Assembly: GCA_002415335.1 (NCBI GenBank)
Contig: DHXL01000124.1
Span: forward strand, 1 to 5,693
Source: Oxalobacteraceae bacterium UBA5157
GTDB lineage: Bacteria > Pseudomonadota > Gammaproteobacteria > Burkholderiales > Burkholderiaceae_D
Direction of reading: 5' to 3'
Length of the DNA stretch: 5,693 nucleotides
Below, in pieces: positions 1 through 5,693 of this stretch. A program made the translations under genes and the position numbers. How positions within the stretch are numbered: position 1 is the stretch's first letter; each line of letters opens with the position of its first letter. Below the pieces are notes generated by a model. It did no database searches. It worked only from the letters and a program-made list of their open reading frames with translations, and had not been told where the DNA came from.

Positions 1-495
1 CTGCTCGCGCAGGTGCTGGCGAGAGAGAACATGCAACGCGCGTGGAAACGCGTGAAGACGAACAAAGGCGCAGCAGGCGTGGATGGCATGGACATTGCCA
101 CGACCGGGCGCTATCTGGTGACCGCATTGCCGAACATCCGTGTTCAACTGATGGAAGGCACGTACCGGCCCAGCCCGGCGCGTCGCGTCGGCATTCCCAA
201 ACCAGACGGCAGCCAACGAGAACTGGGGATACCCACCGTGGTCGACCGGCTGATCCAGCAAGCCGTTCTGCAAGTGCTGCAGCCGCCGATCGATCCCACT
301 TTTAGTCAACACAGCTATGGCTTTCGTCCGGGACGTCGCGCACGCGACGCCGTGCTCGCTGCACAGCAACATGTGCAGGAGGGCTACCGGATCGTGGTCG
401 CTGCGCGCGTGCTTGTCGCTCAACAGCACCTGGCGCACCCAGAACTGGGCGAGACACTGAAGATGCTCGTCAGTCAGCGATTTGACATGCCTTAG
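1..495 (+). pseudogene. Group II intron reverse transcriptase/maturase, N-terminal fragment, truncated at both ends
   Basis: This is the N-terminal part of an LtrA-type intron-encoded protein, which in intact form splices and mobilises its group II intron. The frame is open from base 1 and the opening residues (LLAQVLARENMQRAWKRV) already match the family, so the gene begins upstream of the window and the GTG at 13 is probably not its true start. Recognisable blocks are NKGAAGVDGM, YRPSPARRVGIPKPDG, the RELGIPTVVDRLIQQA segment and SYGFRPGRRARDAV. Homology stops after EGYRIVV at about base 399, where the family normally continues with VDLDLEKFFD. The remaining 31 codons, to the stop at 493-495, are antisense to the integrase remnant and look nothing like a maturase. 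The first catalytic aspartate, the YADD box, the X (maturase) domain and any endonuclease domain are all missing, so the fragment should be inactive. The family call is firm; the intron class cannot be judged. Confidence 0.88.
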
Positions 496-735
496 CGTCG
501 AAAGGTCTTGATGTTTTTTCTGCACACGCGCGCGCTCTGTAAAGTCGGCATCGATACGGACTTGCTCAATGCGAAAGCGTTTGGTGGCTTCGGCTTTGTC
601 GCTGGTGCCCAGGCTGCGCACGATTTCCAACTTCCTGTCAGGATAGGTGGCGAGGATGGCCGTCGGGATGCGGCGCCGAACGTAAAAAGTGTTTGCCTTG
701 CCGCGGCAAAAGAGGTTTGCTGAGATTGATTTCAC
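400..735 (-). pseudogene. Tyrosine recombinase/integrase, N-terminal fragment (DUF6538-like), catalytic domain lost
   Basis: Read on the minus strand from GTG at 735, this frame gives about 112 residues typical of the start of integrases with a DUF6538-type N-terminus: ANLFCRGKANTFYVRRRIP, then KLEIVRSLGTSDKAEATKR, an acidic/basic helical stretch, and SLTDEHLQCLAQFWVRQVLL near the end. Such proteins are site-specific recombinases of islands and prophages. Homology ends near base 400 where intron sequence begins, so the core-binding region is incomplete and the catalytic Arg-His-Arg-Tyr domain is absent. The frame happens to stay open through the antisense of the intron remnant to base 1 (245 codons), but that part does not look like integrase. 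The GTG start is supported by GGAG seven bases upstream; no in-frame ATG lies just upstream. The position next to the 3' end of tRNA-His fits an island integrase that used this tRNA as its attachment site. The family assignment is from pattern recognition and is fairly confident. Confidence 0.75.
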
Positions 736-742
736 GCGTTTG

Positions 743-746
743 CTCC
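743..746 (-). promoter_or_regulatory. Shine-Dalgarno site of the integrase remnant
   Basis: GGAG on the minus strand lies seven bases before the GTG at 735. It decides the start, because the frame has no ATG nearby and the protein resemblance to integrases begins just after this GTG. Confidence 0.6.
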
Positions 747-803
747 AGTCTGTGTTTGTGTAACAGGCTGTGTAGCAACTACGCTTATTTATACTATATG
801 CCG

Positions 804-827
804 CCTTGTTTTCTAGGAAAATCAAGG
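804..827. repeat. Imperfect inverted repeat between tRNA-His and the integrase remnant
   Basis: CCTTGTTTTC and GAAAATCAAGG pair around a three-base loop (TAG), giving ten base pairs with one bulged base. On the minus strand it lies just past the tRNA 3' end, where a tRNA terminator would sit, but no T-run follows, so it is not a standard intrinsic terminator. Other possibilities are a transcript-end structure or an integrase-binding site. The AT-rich stretch at 785-800 beside it contains -10-like hexamers on the minus strand (TATAGT, TATAAA), without a convincing -35 at proper spacing; these could have served the integrase gene. Confidence 0.4.
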
Positions 828-840
828 GGTTAGGGTGGGA

Positions 841-917
841 TGGGGTGGCCGATGGGGCTCGAACCCACGACAACAGGAATCACAATCCTGGACTCTACCA
901 ACTGAGCTACGGCCACC
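841..917 (-). tRNA. trnH: tRNA-His (anticodon GUG), CCA encoded
   Basis: The 77-base gene on the minus strand folds as a standard cloverleaf. The acceptor stem opens with GGTGGCCG and closes with CGGCCACC followed by an encoded CCA at 843-841. The extra 5' G at 917 pairs with the discriminator C, the identity feature of bacterial tRNA-His (G-1:C73). The D arm is AGCTCAGTTGGTAGAGT, the anticodon stem-loop is CAGGATTGTGATTCCTG with GTG as anticodon, and the T arm is GTGGGTTCGAGCCCC. The 3' half is intact, as expected if an integrating element rebuilds the tRNA end when it inserts. It decodes both histidine codons. Confidence 0.98.
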
Positions 918-969
918 ACTGTGTGAACAACCAGACTTGCCGCGACATTTGCATCGAGACAAGCCGCGA

Positions 970-998
970 ATTATACAAAATTCCAGGCGGCCTGGCAA
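970..998 (-). promoter_or_regulatory. Sigma-70-type promoter of tRNA-His
   Basis: On the minus strand there is a -35 box TTGCCA (998-993, one mismatch to TTGACA), a 17-base spacer and a perfect -10 box TATAAT (975-970). The bases just after it (TCGCGGC) form a GC-rich discriminator, a known trait of stable-RNA promoters under stringent control. Transcription would start near 962 and leave a 5' leader of about 45 bases for RNase P to remove. Spacing and orientation fit the tRNA well. Confidence 0.85.
977..995 (-). terminator. Possible weak intrinsic terminator of murI, inside the tRNA-His promoter
   Basis: About 20 bases after the murI stop, the minus strand has CCAGG-CCG-CCTGG, a five-base-pair GC-rich hairpin with a three-base loop, followed by AATTTT. 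The stem is short and the T-run is only four, so termination may be partial. The whole element lies in the spacer between the -35 and -10 boxes of the tRNA promoter. Confidence 0.4.
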
Positions 999-1014
999 AT
1001 CAAATCGGCTGACG

Positions 1015-1854
1015 CTATTTGCCGCTGGCCAGCTCGGCCTCGACGCTGATGCACGTGACGGCGGGATCGATCTTCAGCAGTGTGATGAAGGCCCTTGCCA
1101 GCGTGGTCCGGCTGCCGGTCGTAAAGCCTTGCAAAGCGCCGCCGTCGCCGGCCTGGTGCCGGATTCCGTGCTGGTCCAACAGCCGCAGCAACTGGCGCGC
1201 GACCGCGTCGCCGGTATCGATGATGGCGAGCGGGGGCTTGCCGGCGCGCATCGCCGCCTGTTCGATCAGGGGCTGCACAAACGGGTAATGGGTGCAGCCC
1301 AGCACCAGAACATCGACGCCTTGCGCAATCAGCGGCTCCACGTAGCGATGCACCAGCAGGGCGCTTGCCGCCGATTGCAATTCGCCTTTTTCGACCTGGT
1401 CGGCAAGACCGACGCAGGCGCGCGTGACAAAGCGCACGCCCGTTGCCGCAGCGATTTGCTCCCGCAACAGATTGAACTTCGCACTGGCTAGCGTGCTATC
1501 GGTCGCCAGCACGCCCACCGTCCTGGATTGGGTCAGCGCCGCGGCAGGCTTCAGGCCGGGCTCCACGCCGATCACGGGCATTGCCGGGTAGGCTGCGCGC
1601 AACGCCCCGATCGCGGCGGCCGTGGCGGTATTGCAGGCGATTACCAGCGCCTTGGCGCCGCGTTGCAGCAGGAACTCGGAGATCGCTAGCGCACGCGCGA
1701 CGATCGCCTGTTCCGGCTTGTCGCCGTAGGGCGCGAAACCGGAATCGGCGAAGTACAACAAGTGCTCATGCGGCAGTTGCCTGCGGATGTGACGCAGCAC
1801 CGACAATCCGCCGATGCCCGAGTCGAACACGCCTACCGGACTATCGGCGGCCAT
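1015..1854 (-). CDS. murI: Glutamate racemase MurI
   Basis: This cytoplasmic, cofactor-independent enzyme interconverts L- and D-glutamate; D-glutamate is the second residue of the peptidoglycan stem peptide. The protein has 279 residues, normal for the family. Diagnostic segments are GVFDSGIGGLSVL (residues 8-20, with Asp11 and Ser12), YFADSGFAPYGD (34-45, the family's PYG loop), ACNTATAAA (73-81, with the first catalytic cysteine Cys74) and LGCTHYPF (185-192, with the second catalytic cysteine Cys187 and His189). Both cysteines of the two-base mechanism are present, so it should be active. The ATG at 1854 lies three bases past the fumarase stop, and I see no purine-rich ribosome site before it; translation probably depends on ribosomes finishing the fumarase gene. 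A possible weak terminator follows the stop. Confidence 0.97.
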   Translation of the reverse strand: MAADSPVGVFDSGIGGLSVLRHIRRQLPHEHLLYFADSGFAPYGDKPEQAIVARALAISEFLLQRGAKALVIACNTATAAAIGALRAAYPAMPVIGVEPGLKPAAALTQSRTVGVLATDSTLASAKFNLLREQIAAATGVRFVTRACVGLADQVEKGELQSAASALLVHRYVEPLIAQGVDVLVLGCTHYPFVQPLIEQAAMRAGKPPLAIIDTGDAVARQLLRLLDQHGIRHQAGDGGALQGFTTGSRTTLARAFITLLKIDPAVTCISVEAELASGK

Positions 1855-1857
1855 GGT

Positions 1858-3396
1858 TCAGATGGAGGTGACCGCGATCTCGCCAACCGAGCTTGCGGCG
1901 ATCCGATCCTGCCACTCTTTCGGTCCGGTGTTGTGCACCGACGTACCTTTGGAATCGACCGCCACCGTCACCGGCATGTCCTGCACGTCAAACTCGTAAA
2001 TCGCTTCCATGCCGAGGTCCGCGAAGCCGACCACTTTGGCAGTCTTGATCGCCTTGGAAACCAGGTAGGCCGCGCCGCCGACTGCCATCAAGTAGGCCGA
2101 CTTGTGATTCTTGATCGATTCGATTGCGACGGGGCCGCGTTCAGCCTTGCCGATCATCGAAATCAATCCGGTTTTTTCCAGCATCATGTCGGTGAACTTG
2201 TCCATGCGCGTCGCGGTGGTTGGCCCGGCCGGACCGACCGCTTCGTCGCGCACCGGATCGACCGGGCCGACGTAATAAATCACGCGGTTGGTGAAGTCGA
2301 CCGGCAGCTTTTCGCCCTTGGCCAACATGTCTTGAATCCGCTTGTGCGCGGCATCGCGACCGGTCAGCATCTTGCCGTTCAGCAGCAGCGTCTGGCCCGG
2401 CGTCCAAGCGGCGACTTCTTCCTTGGTCAAGGTATCGAGGTTGATGCGCTTGGACTTTTCGGTATCGGCGACCCAGTTCACATCGGGCCAGTCCGACAGG
2501 GACGGCGGCTCCATATAGGCCGGTCCCGAGCCGTCGAGTACGAAGTGCCCGTGACGGGTGGCCGCGCAATTCGGAATCATCGCCACCGGCTTGGATGCGG
2601 CATGGGTCGGATGCATCATGATCTTGACGTCGAGCACCGTGGTCAGGCCGCCCAAACCCTGCGCGCCGATCCCGAGCGCGTTGATCTTCTGGAACAGATC
2701 GATGCGCAATTCCTCGGTCTTGTTTTGCGGGCCGCGCTTGAGCAAGTCGTACATGTCGATGTCTTCCATCAGGACTTGTTTCGCCATCAGCATCGCTTTT
2801 TCTGCAGTGCCGCCGATGCCGATGCCGAGCATGCCCGGCGGGCACCAGCCGGCGCCCATCGTCGGCACGGTCTTCATGACCCAATCGATCACCGAATCGG
2901 ATGGATTCAACATCACGAATTTGGATTTATTCTCGGAGCCGCCGCCCTTGGCCGCGACTTGCACGTCAACCGTATTGCCCGGCACGACTTCCATGTGAAT
3001 CACGGCAGGCGTATTGTCCTTGGTGTTCTTGCGCTCGAATAGCGGGTCGGCCACGATCGACGCGCGCAGCGTGTTCTCCGGATTGTTATAGCCGCGCCGC
3101 ACGCCTTCGTTGATGGCGTCCGCGATCGAACCCTTGAAGCCCTCGAAGCGCACATCCATGCCGATCTTGAGGAACACATTCACGATCCCGGTATCCTGGC
3201 AAATCGGGCGTTTTCCTTCCGCGCACATGCGCGAATTCGTCAGAATCTGCGCGATCGCGTCCTTGGCCGCCGGACTCTGTTCGATTTCATACGCGCGCGC
3301 CAAGTGCTGGATATAATCGGATGGGTGGTAGTAGCTGATGTACTGCAGCGCCGCTGCGACTGATTCGATGAGGTCTTCTTGCTTGATAATAGTCAT
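1858..3396 (-). CDS. fumA: Class I fumarate hydratase (iron-sulfur fumarase)
   Basis: It reversibly hydrates fumarate to L-malate in the TCA cycle and belongs to the oxygen-sensitive [4Fe-4S] class, unrelated to class II FumC. From the chosen start (MTIIKQEDLIESVAAAL) it has 512 residues, the size of the shorter Burkholderiales form rather than the roughly 548 of E. coli FumA. The alpha (N-terminal) domain spans roughly residues 1-285 and the beta domain the rest. Likely cluster ligands are Cys66 in RPICQDTG, Cys185 in GAGWCPPG and Cys277 in IPNCAATRHGH. Other conserved parts are KGGGSENKS (150-158) and the beta-domain GPAGPTTATRMDKF (388-401). The frame is open for 43 more codons, to an ATG at 3525, but that stretch has no family resemblance, so 3396 is preferred. 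No strong ribosome site precedes 3396. murI follows after three bases, indicating one transcript; acs is divergent. The exact gene symbol is uncertain; the family is not. Confidence 0.96.
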   Translation of the reverse strand: MTIIKQEDLIESVAAALQYISYYHPSDYIQHLARAYEIEQSPAAKDAIAQILTNSRMCAEGKRPICQDTGIVNVFLKIGMDVRFEGFKGSIADAINEGVRRGYNNPENTLRASIVADPLFERKNTKDNTPAVIHMEVVPGNTVDVQVAAKGGGSENKSKFVMLNPSDSVIDWVMKTVPTMGAGWCPPGMLGIGIGGTAEKAMLMAKQVLMEDIDMYDLLKRGPQNKTEELRIDLFQKINALGIGAQGLGGLTTVLDVKIMMHPTHAASKPVAMIPNCAATRHGHFVLDGSGPAYMEPPSLSDWPDVNWVADTEKSKRINLDTLTKEEVAAWTPGQTLLLNGKMLTGRDAAHKRIQDMLAKGEKLPVDFTNRVIYYVGPVDPVRDEAVGPAGPTTATRMDKFTDMMLEKTGLISMIGKAERGPVAIESIKNHKSAYLMAVGGAAYLVSKAIKTAKVVGFADLGMEAIYEFDVQDMPVTVAVDSKGTSVHNTGPKEWQDRIAASSVGEIAVTSI

Positions 3397-3597
3397 GATG
3401 ATTTCTACCGGAGGCGAGGAAAATCGGTTTGATGCTTCAATGCAGCATTTTACAACGATGCGCGCACGCCTTGCTGTCAGAGCACCACAAATGCGCATGG
3501 CGCAAGGGCTGCGGCCGCGTGACAATCCTGCTGTAAGGCTTGAGTAAGTGTAAAAGACTATCTTCGTGCCAAATTAATATCCATGCGGGAGACTAGA
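3397..3597. promoter_or_regulatory. Divergent intergenic region between fumarase and acs
   Basis: These 201 bases must carry the promoters of both divergent genes, but I cannot place either firmly. On the minus strand TAAAAT (3452-3447) is the best -10 candidate for the fumarase, with no good -35 at 16-18 bases. On the plus strand TAATAT (3575-3580) sits too close to the acs ribosome site to be an obvious -10, and TTGAGT (3540-3545) has no partner at the right spacing. A short inverted repeat, TGCGC-ATG-GCGCA, lies at 3492-3504, and a GCGGCCGC palindrome at 3511-3518; either could be an operator half or chance in GC-rich DNA. No small gene or RNA is apparent. Confidence 0.4.
3587..3591 (+). 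promoter_or_regulatory. Shine-Dalgarno site of acs
   Basis: GGGAG lies six bases before the ATG at 3598. It settles the choice between that ATG and the in-frame ATG at 3583: the latter would place this site inside the coding sequence and has no comparable site upstream. Confidence 0.75.
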
Positions 3598-5580
3598 ATG
3601 TCCGAGATTGAAAGCCTGAAACAAGAGAGCCGCATCTTTGAACCACCGGCGGATTTCGTCAGCAATGCGACCATCTCCGGCATGGACACTTACCGCGCGA
3701 TGTGCTCGGCTGCGGCGAACGATTACGAAGGTTTCTGGGCCGCTCTGGCCCGCAAAAACCTGAGCTGGCACCGGCCGTTTACCAAGACGCTGGACGAGTC
3801 CGAAGCGCCGTTCTACAAATGGTTTGAAGACGGCGAGTTGAACGTCTCGTACAACTGCCTCGACCGCAACCTGCAAAACGGCAATGCCGACAAGACCGCG
3901 ATCATTTTCGAGGCCGATGATGGCAAGGTCACCAAGCTCACCTACCAGGAATTGTACGAACGGGTCTGCAAATTCGCCAACGGATTGAAGTCGCTCGGCA
4001 TCAAGAAGAGCGATCGCGTCGTCATCTACATGCCGATGTCGATCGAAGGCGTGGTCGCGATGCAAGCCTGCGCCCGCATCGGCGCGACCCACTCGGTGGT
4101 GTTCGGCGGCTTCTCTGCCAAGTCGCTGCAAGAGCGCATCATCGATGCCGGCGCGGTCGCGGTCCTCACCGCCGACCAGCAGGTCCGCGGCGGCAAACAC
4201 CTGCCGCTCAAGGCGATCGTCGACGAAGCGCTCGCGCTGGGCGGCTGCGAAGCGGTCAAGCATGTGGTCGTGTATAAACGCACCGGCGATGCGGTCAAGC
4301 TGACAGCCGGGCGCGACCTGTGGCTGCACGAGCTGGTCGAGAAGCAAGCCGCCGCCTGCGAGCCGGAATGGGTCAGCGCCGAACATCCGTTATTCATCCT
4401 CTACACCTCTGGCTCGACCGGCACGCCAAAGGGCGTACAGCACTCGTCCGGCGGCTACCTGCTGTGGGCGGCGTTGACGATGAAGTGGGTCTTCGACATC
4501 AAGCCGGCCGACGTATTCTGGTGCACCGCCGACATCGGCTGGGTCACCGGCCACACCTACATCGCCTATGGCCCGCTGGCCGTCGGCGCGACGCAGATCG
4601 TGTTCGAAGGCATCCCGACCTATCCCAATGCCGGCCGGTTCTGGGAAACGATCCAGAAGCACAAGACCAGCGTTTTCTACACGGCGCCGACCGCGATCCG
4701 TTCACTGATCAAGGCGGCTGACGCGACCCCGGAGGTCCATCCGAGCAAGTACGACTTATCCAGCCTGCGCCTGCTCGGCACCGTCGGCGAACCGATCAAC
4801 CCGGAAGCCTGGATGTGGTACTACAAAAATATCGGCCGCGAAAAATGCCCGATCGTCGACACGTTCTGGCAAACCGAGACGGGAGGACACATGATCAGCC
4901 CGCTGCCGGGCGCAACGCCGATGGTGCCGGGTTCCTGCACGCTGCCGTTGCCGGGCATCATGACCGCGATCGTCGACGAGGCAGGGCATGATTTGCCGGA
5001 TGGGCAGGGCGGTATCCTGGTCGTCAAGCGCCCATGGCCGGCGATGATCCGCACCATCTGGGGCGACCCGGAGCGCTTCAAGAAAAGCTATTTCCCTGAA
5101 GAATTCGGCGGCAAACTGTATCTGGCCGGCGACGGCGCAATCCGCAATGAAAAAACCGGCTACTTCACGATCACCGGCCGCATCGACGACGTGCTCAACG
5201 TCTCCGGTCACCGCATGGGCACGATGGAAATCGAATCCGCGCTGGTCGCCAACCCGATCGTGGCCGAAGCCGCGGTCGTTGGCAAACCGGATGACACCAC
5301 CGGCGAATCGATTTGCGCGTTCGTCGTACTGAAGCGCAGCCGCCCGACCGGCGACGAAGCCAGGCAGATCGCCAAGGAATTGCGCGATTGGGTCGCGAAG
5401 GAAATTGGACCGATCGCGAAACCGAAGGAAATCCGCTTCGGAGACAATCTGCCCAAGACCCGTTCCGGCAAAATCATGCGCCGCTTGCTGCGCGTGCTGG
5501 CCAAGAACGAGGAGATCAGCCAGGACATATCGACGCTCGAGAATCCAGCGATTTTGGAGCAGTTGAAGCAGGCGTTGTAG
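3598..5580 (+). CDS. acs: Acetyl-CoA synthetase (AMP-forming)
   Basis: It activates acetate with ATP to acetyl-AMP and then transfers the acetyl group to CoA, in the cytoplasm; this is the high-affinity route for acetate use. It is a member of the ANL adenylating superfamily. The 660 residues are full length. Visible motifs are the phosphate-binding loop YTSGSTGTPKGVQHSS (269-284), TADIGWVTGHTY (310-321), GTVGEPINPEAW (394-405), WQTETGG (424-430), the ribose-binding GDGA (511-514), the hinge region TGRIDDVLNVSGHRMG (526-541) and C-terminal PKTRSGKIMRRLLR (619-632). Trp424 matches the tryptophan that narrows the acyl pocket to acetate in characterised Acs. Lys625 is the catalytic lysine, which in other bacteria is switched off by acetylation; no acetyltransferase or deacetylase gene is in the window. 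The start at 3598 is chosen for its ribosome site and the family-like MSEIESLKQE opening. It stands alone, ends at a terminator and diverges from the fumarase. Confidence 0.98.
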   Translation: MSEIESLKQESRIFEPPADFVSNATISGMDTYRAMCSAAANDYEGFWAALARKNLSWHRPFTKTLDESEAPFYKWFEDGELNVSYNCLDRNLQNGNADKTAIIFEADDGKVTKLTYQELYERVCKFANGLKSLGIKKSDRVVIYMPMSIEGVVAMQACARIGATHSVVFGGFSAKSLQERIIDAGAVAVLTADQQVRGGKHLPLKAIVDEALALGGCEAVKHVVVYKRTGDAVKLTAGRDLWLHELVEKQAAACEPEWVSAEHPLFILYTSGSTGTPKGVQHSSGGYLLWAALTMKWVFDIKPADVFWCTADIGWVTGHTYIAYGPLAVGATQIVFEGIPTYPNAGRFWETIQKHKTSVFYTAPTAIRSLIKAADATPEVHPSKYDLSSLRLLGTVGEPINPEAWMWYYKNIGREKCPIVDTFWQTETGGHMISPLPGATPMVPGSCTLPLPGIMTAIVDEAGHDLPDGQGGILVVKRPWPAMIRTIWGDPERFKKSYFPEEFGGKLYLAGDGAIRNEKTGYFTITGRIDDVLNVSGHRMGTMEIESALVANPIVAEAAVVGKPDDTTGESICAFVVLKRSRPTGDEARQIAKELRDWVAKEIGPIAKPKEIRFGDNLPKTRSGKIMRRLLRVLAKNEEISQDISTLENPAILEQLKQAL

Positions 5581-5590
5581 GCTGCAAGGT

Positions 5591-5623
5591 TGTCAACAGA
5601 GTGTCAACCGAGTGGCAATAGAG
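5591..5623 (+). repeat. Three tandem copies of an 11-base unit after acs
   Basis: The units are TGTCAACAGAG, TGTCAACCGAG and TGGCAATAGAG at 5591, 5602 and 5613. The second differs from the first at one base and the third at two. They lie between the acs stop and its terminator, and the last unit runs two bases into the terminator's left arm. No function is evident; replication slippage is the simplest origin. Confidence 0.65.
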
Positions 5624-5656
5624 CCGCCATGGCGAGTAGCTGCGGTGGCTTTTTTT
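5622..5656 (+). terminator. Intrinsic terminator of acs
   Basis: The left arm AGCCGCC (5622-5628) pairs with GGTGGCT (5644-5650), seven base pairs including one G-T, closing a 15-base loop. A run of seven T follows (5650-5656). It lies 42 bases after the acs stop in the right orientation. The remaining 37 bases to the window end show nothing recognisable. Confidence 0.8.
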
Positions 5657-5693
5657 ACTGGCTCCTTCCTGTGCTAATTCGCCGATGCTTGGT

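Noticed and set aside
508..723. Small plus-strand ORF of 71 codons
   Set aside because: It is antisense to the integrase remnant, which has the recognisable protein sequence; the product resembles nothing known to me.
804..827. Intrinsic terminator for tRNA-His
   Set aside because: The stem is AT-rich in its upper half and no T-run follows in the direction of tRNA transcription, so I list it only as an inverted repeat.
1762..3042. Long plus-strand ORF of 426 codons opposite murI and fumarase
   Set aside because: It is rich in His, Arg and Asp as expected for the antisense of GC-rich coding DNA, spans the boundary of two clear genes, and shows no domain.
3397..3525. N-terminal extension of the fumarase to an ATG at 3525, giving 555 residues
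   Set aside because: The extra 43 residues are arginine- and cysteine-rich, do not resemble the family or a targeting signal, and would occupy most of the promoter region. Family resemblance begins at MTIIKQEDL.
3583..3597. Upstream ATG of acs at 3583
   Set aside because: It would place the good GGGAG site inside the coding sequence and has no ribosome site of its own; the five extra residues do not match the family.
3574..4386. Minus-strand ORF of 270 codons opposite acs
   Set aside because: It is a shadow frame of a well-conserved acs with no recognisable motif and no ribosome site that I can see.
1..5693. Defence system, CRISPR array, retron or other novel system linked to the reverse transcriptase
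   Set aside because: The reverse transcriptase has group II intron maturase blocks and is truncated before catalysis; there are no spaced repeats and no effector-like neighbours. The rest of the window is housekeeping.

Overview
The window reads as a piece of a GC-rich betaproteobacterial chromosome, most likely order Burkholderiales and perhaps family Oxalobacteraceae. This rests on the Burkholderia-like sequence of the acetyl-CoA synthetase, the approximately 512-residue class I fumarase and the DSGFAPYGDK-type glutamate racemase. The family-level guess is inference from memory of related proteins, not from a search.

Layout from left to right. (1) Positions 1 to about 735 are remnants of mobile DNA. 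The N-terminal part of a group II intron reverse transcriptase/maturase lies on the + strand and enters from beyond the left edge. At about 399/400 it is joined directly to the N-terminal part of a tyrosine-type integrase that reads the opposite way. Both genes are cut before their catalytic residues. (2) Positions 841-917 (-) encode tRNA-His(GUG) with an encoded CCA and a near-consensus promoter. The integrase remnant starts about 105 bases beyond the tRNA 3' end, the usual arrangement at the border of an element integrated into a tRNA gene. (3) Positions 1015-3396 (-) hold a tight pair: class I fumarate hydratase followed 3 bases later by glutamate racemase murI. (4) A 201-base divergent intergenic region follows. 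(5) Positions 3598-5580 (+) encode acetyl-CoA synthetase acs, followed by three 11-base tandem repeats and a clear intrinsic terminator.

Acs makes acetyl-CoA from acetate and the divergently transcribed fumarase works in the TCA cycle, so the shared intergenic region separates two central-carbon genes. MurI supplies D-glutamate for peptidoglycan and appears to depend on the fumarase transcript for expression. The right-hand 4.7 kb is ordinary housekeeping sequence. I see no evidence of an undescribed system. The points worth a second look are the chimeric mobile-element scar at the tRNA, the overlap of a murI terminator with the tRNA promoter, and the lack of a Shine-Dalgarno sequence for murI.
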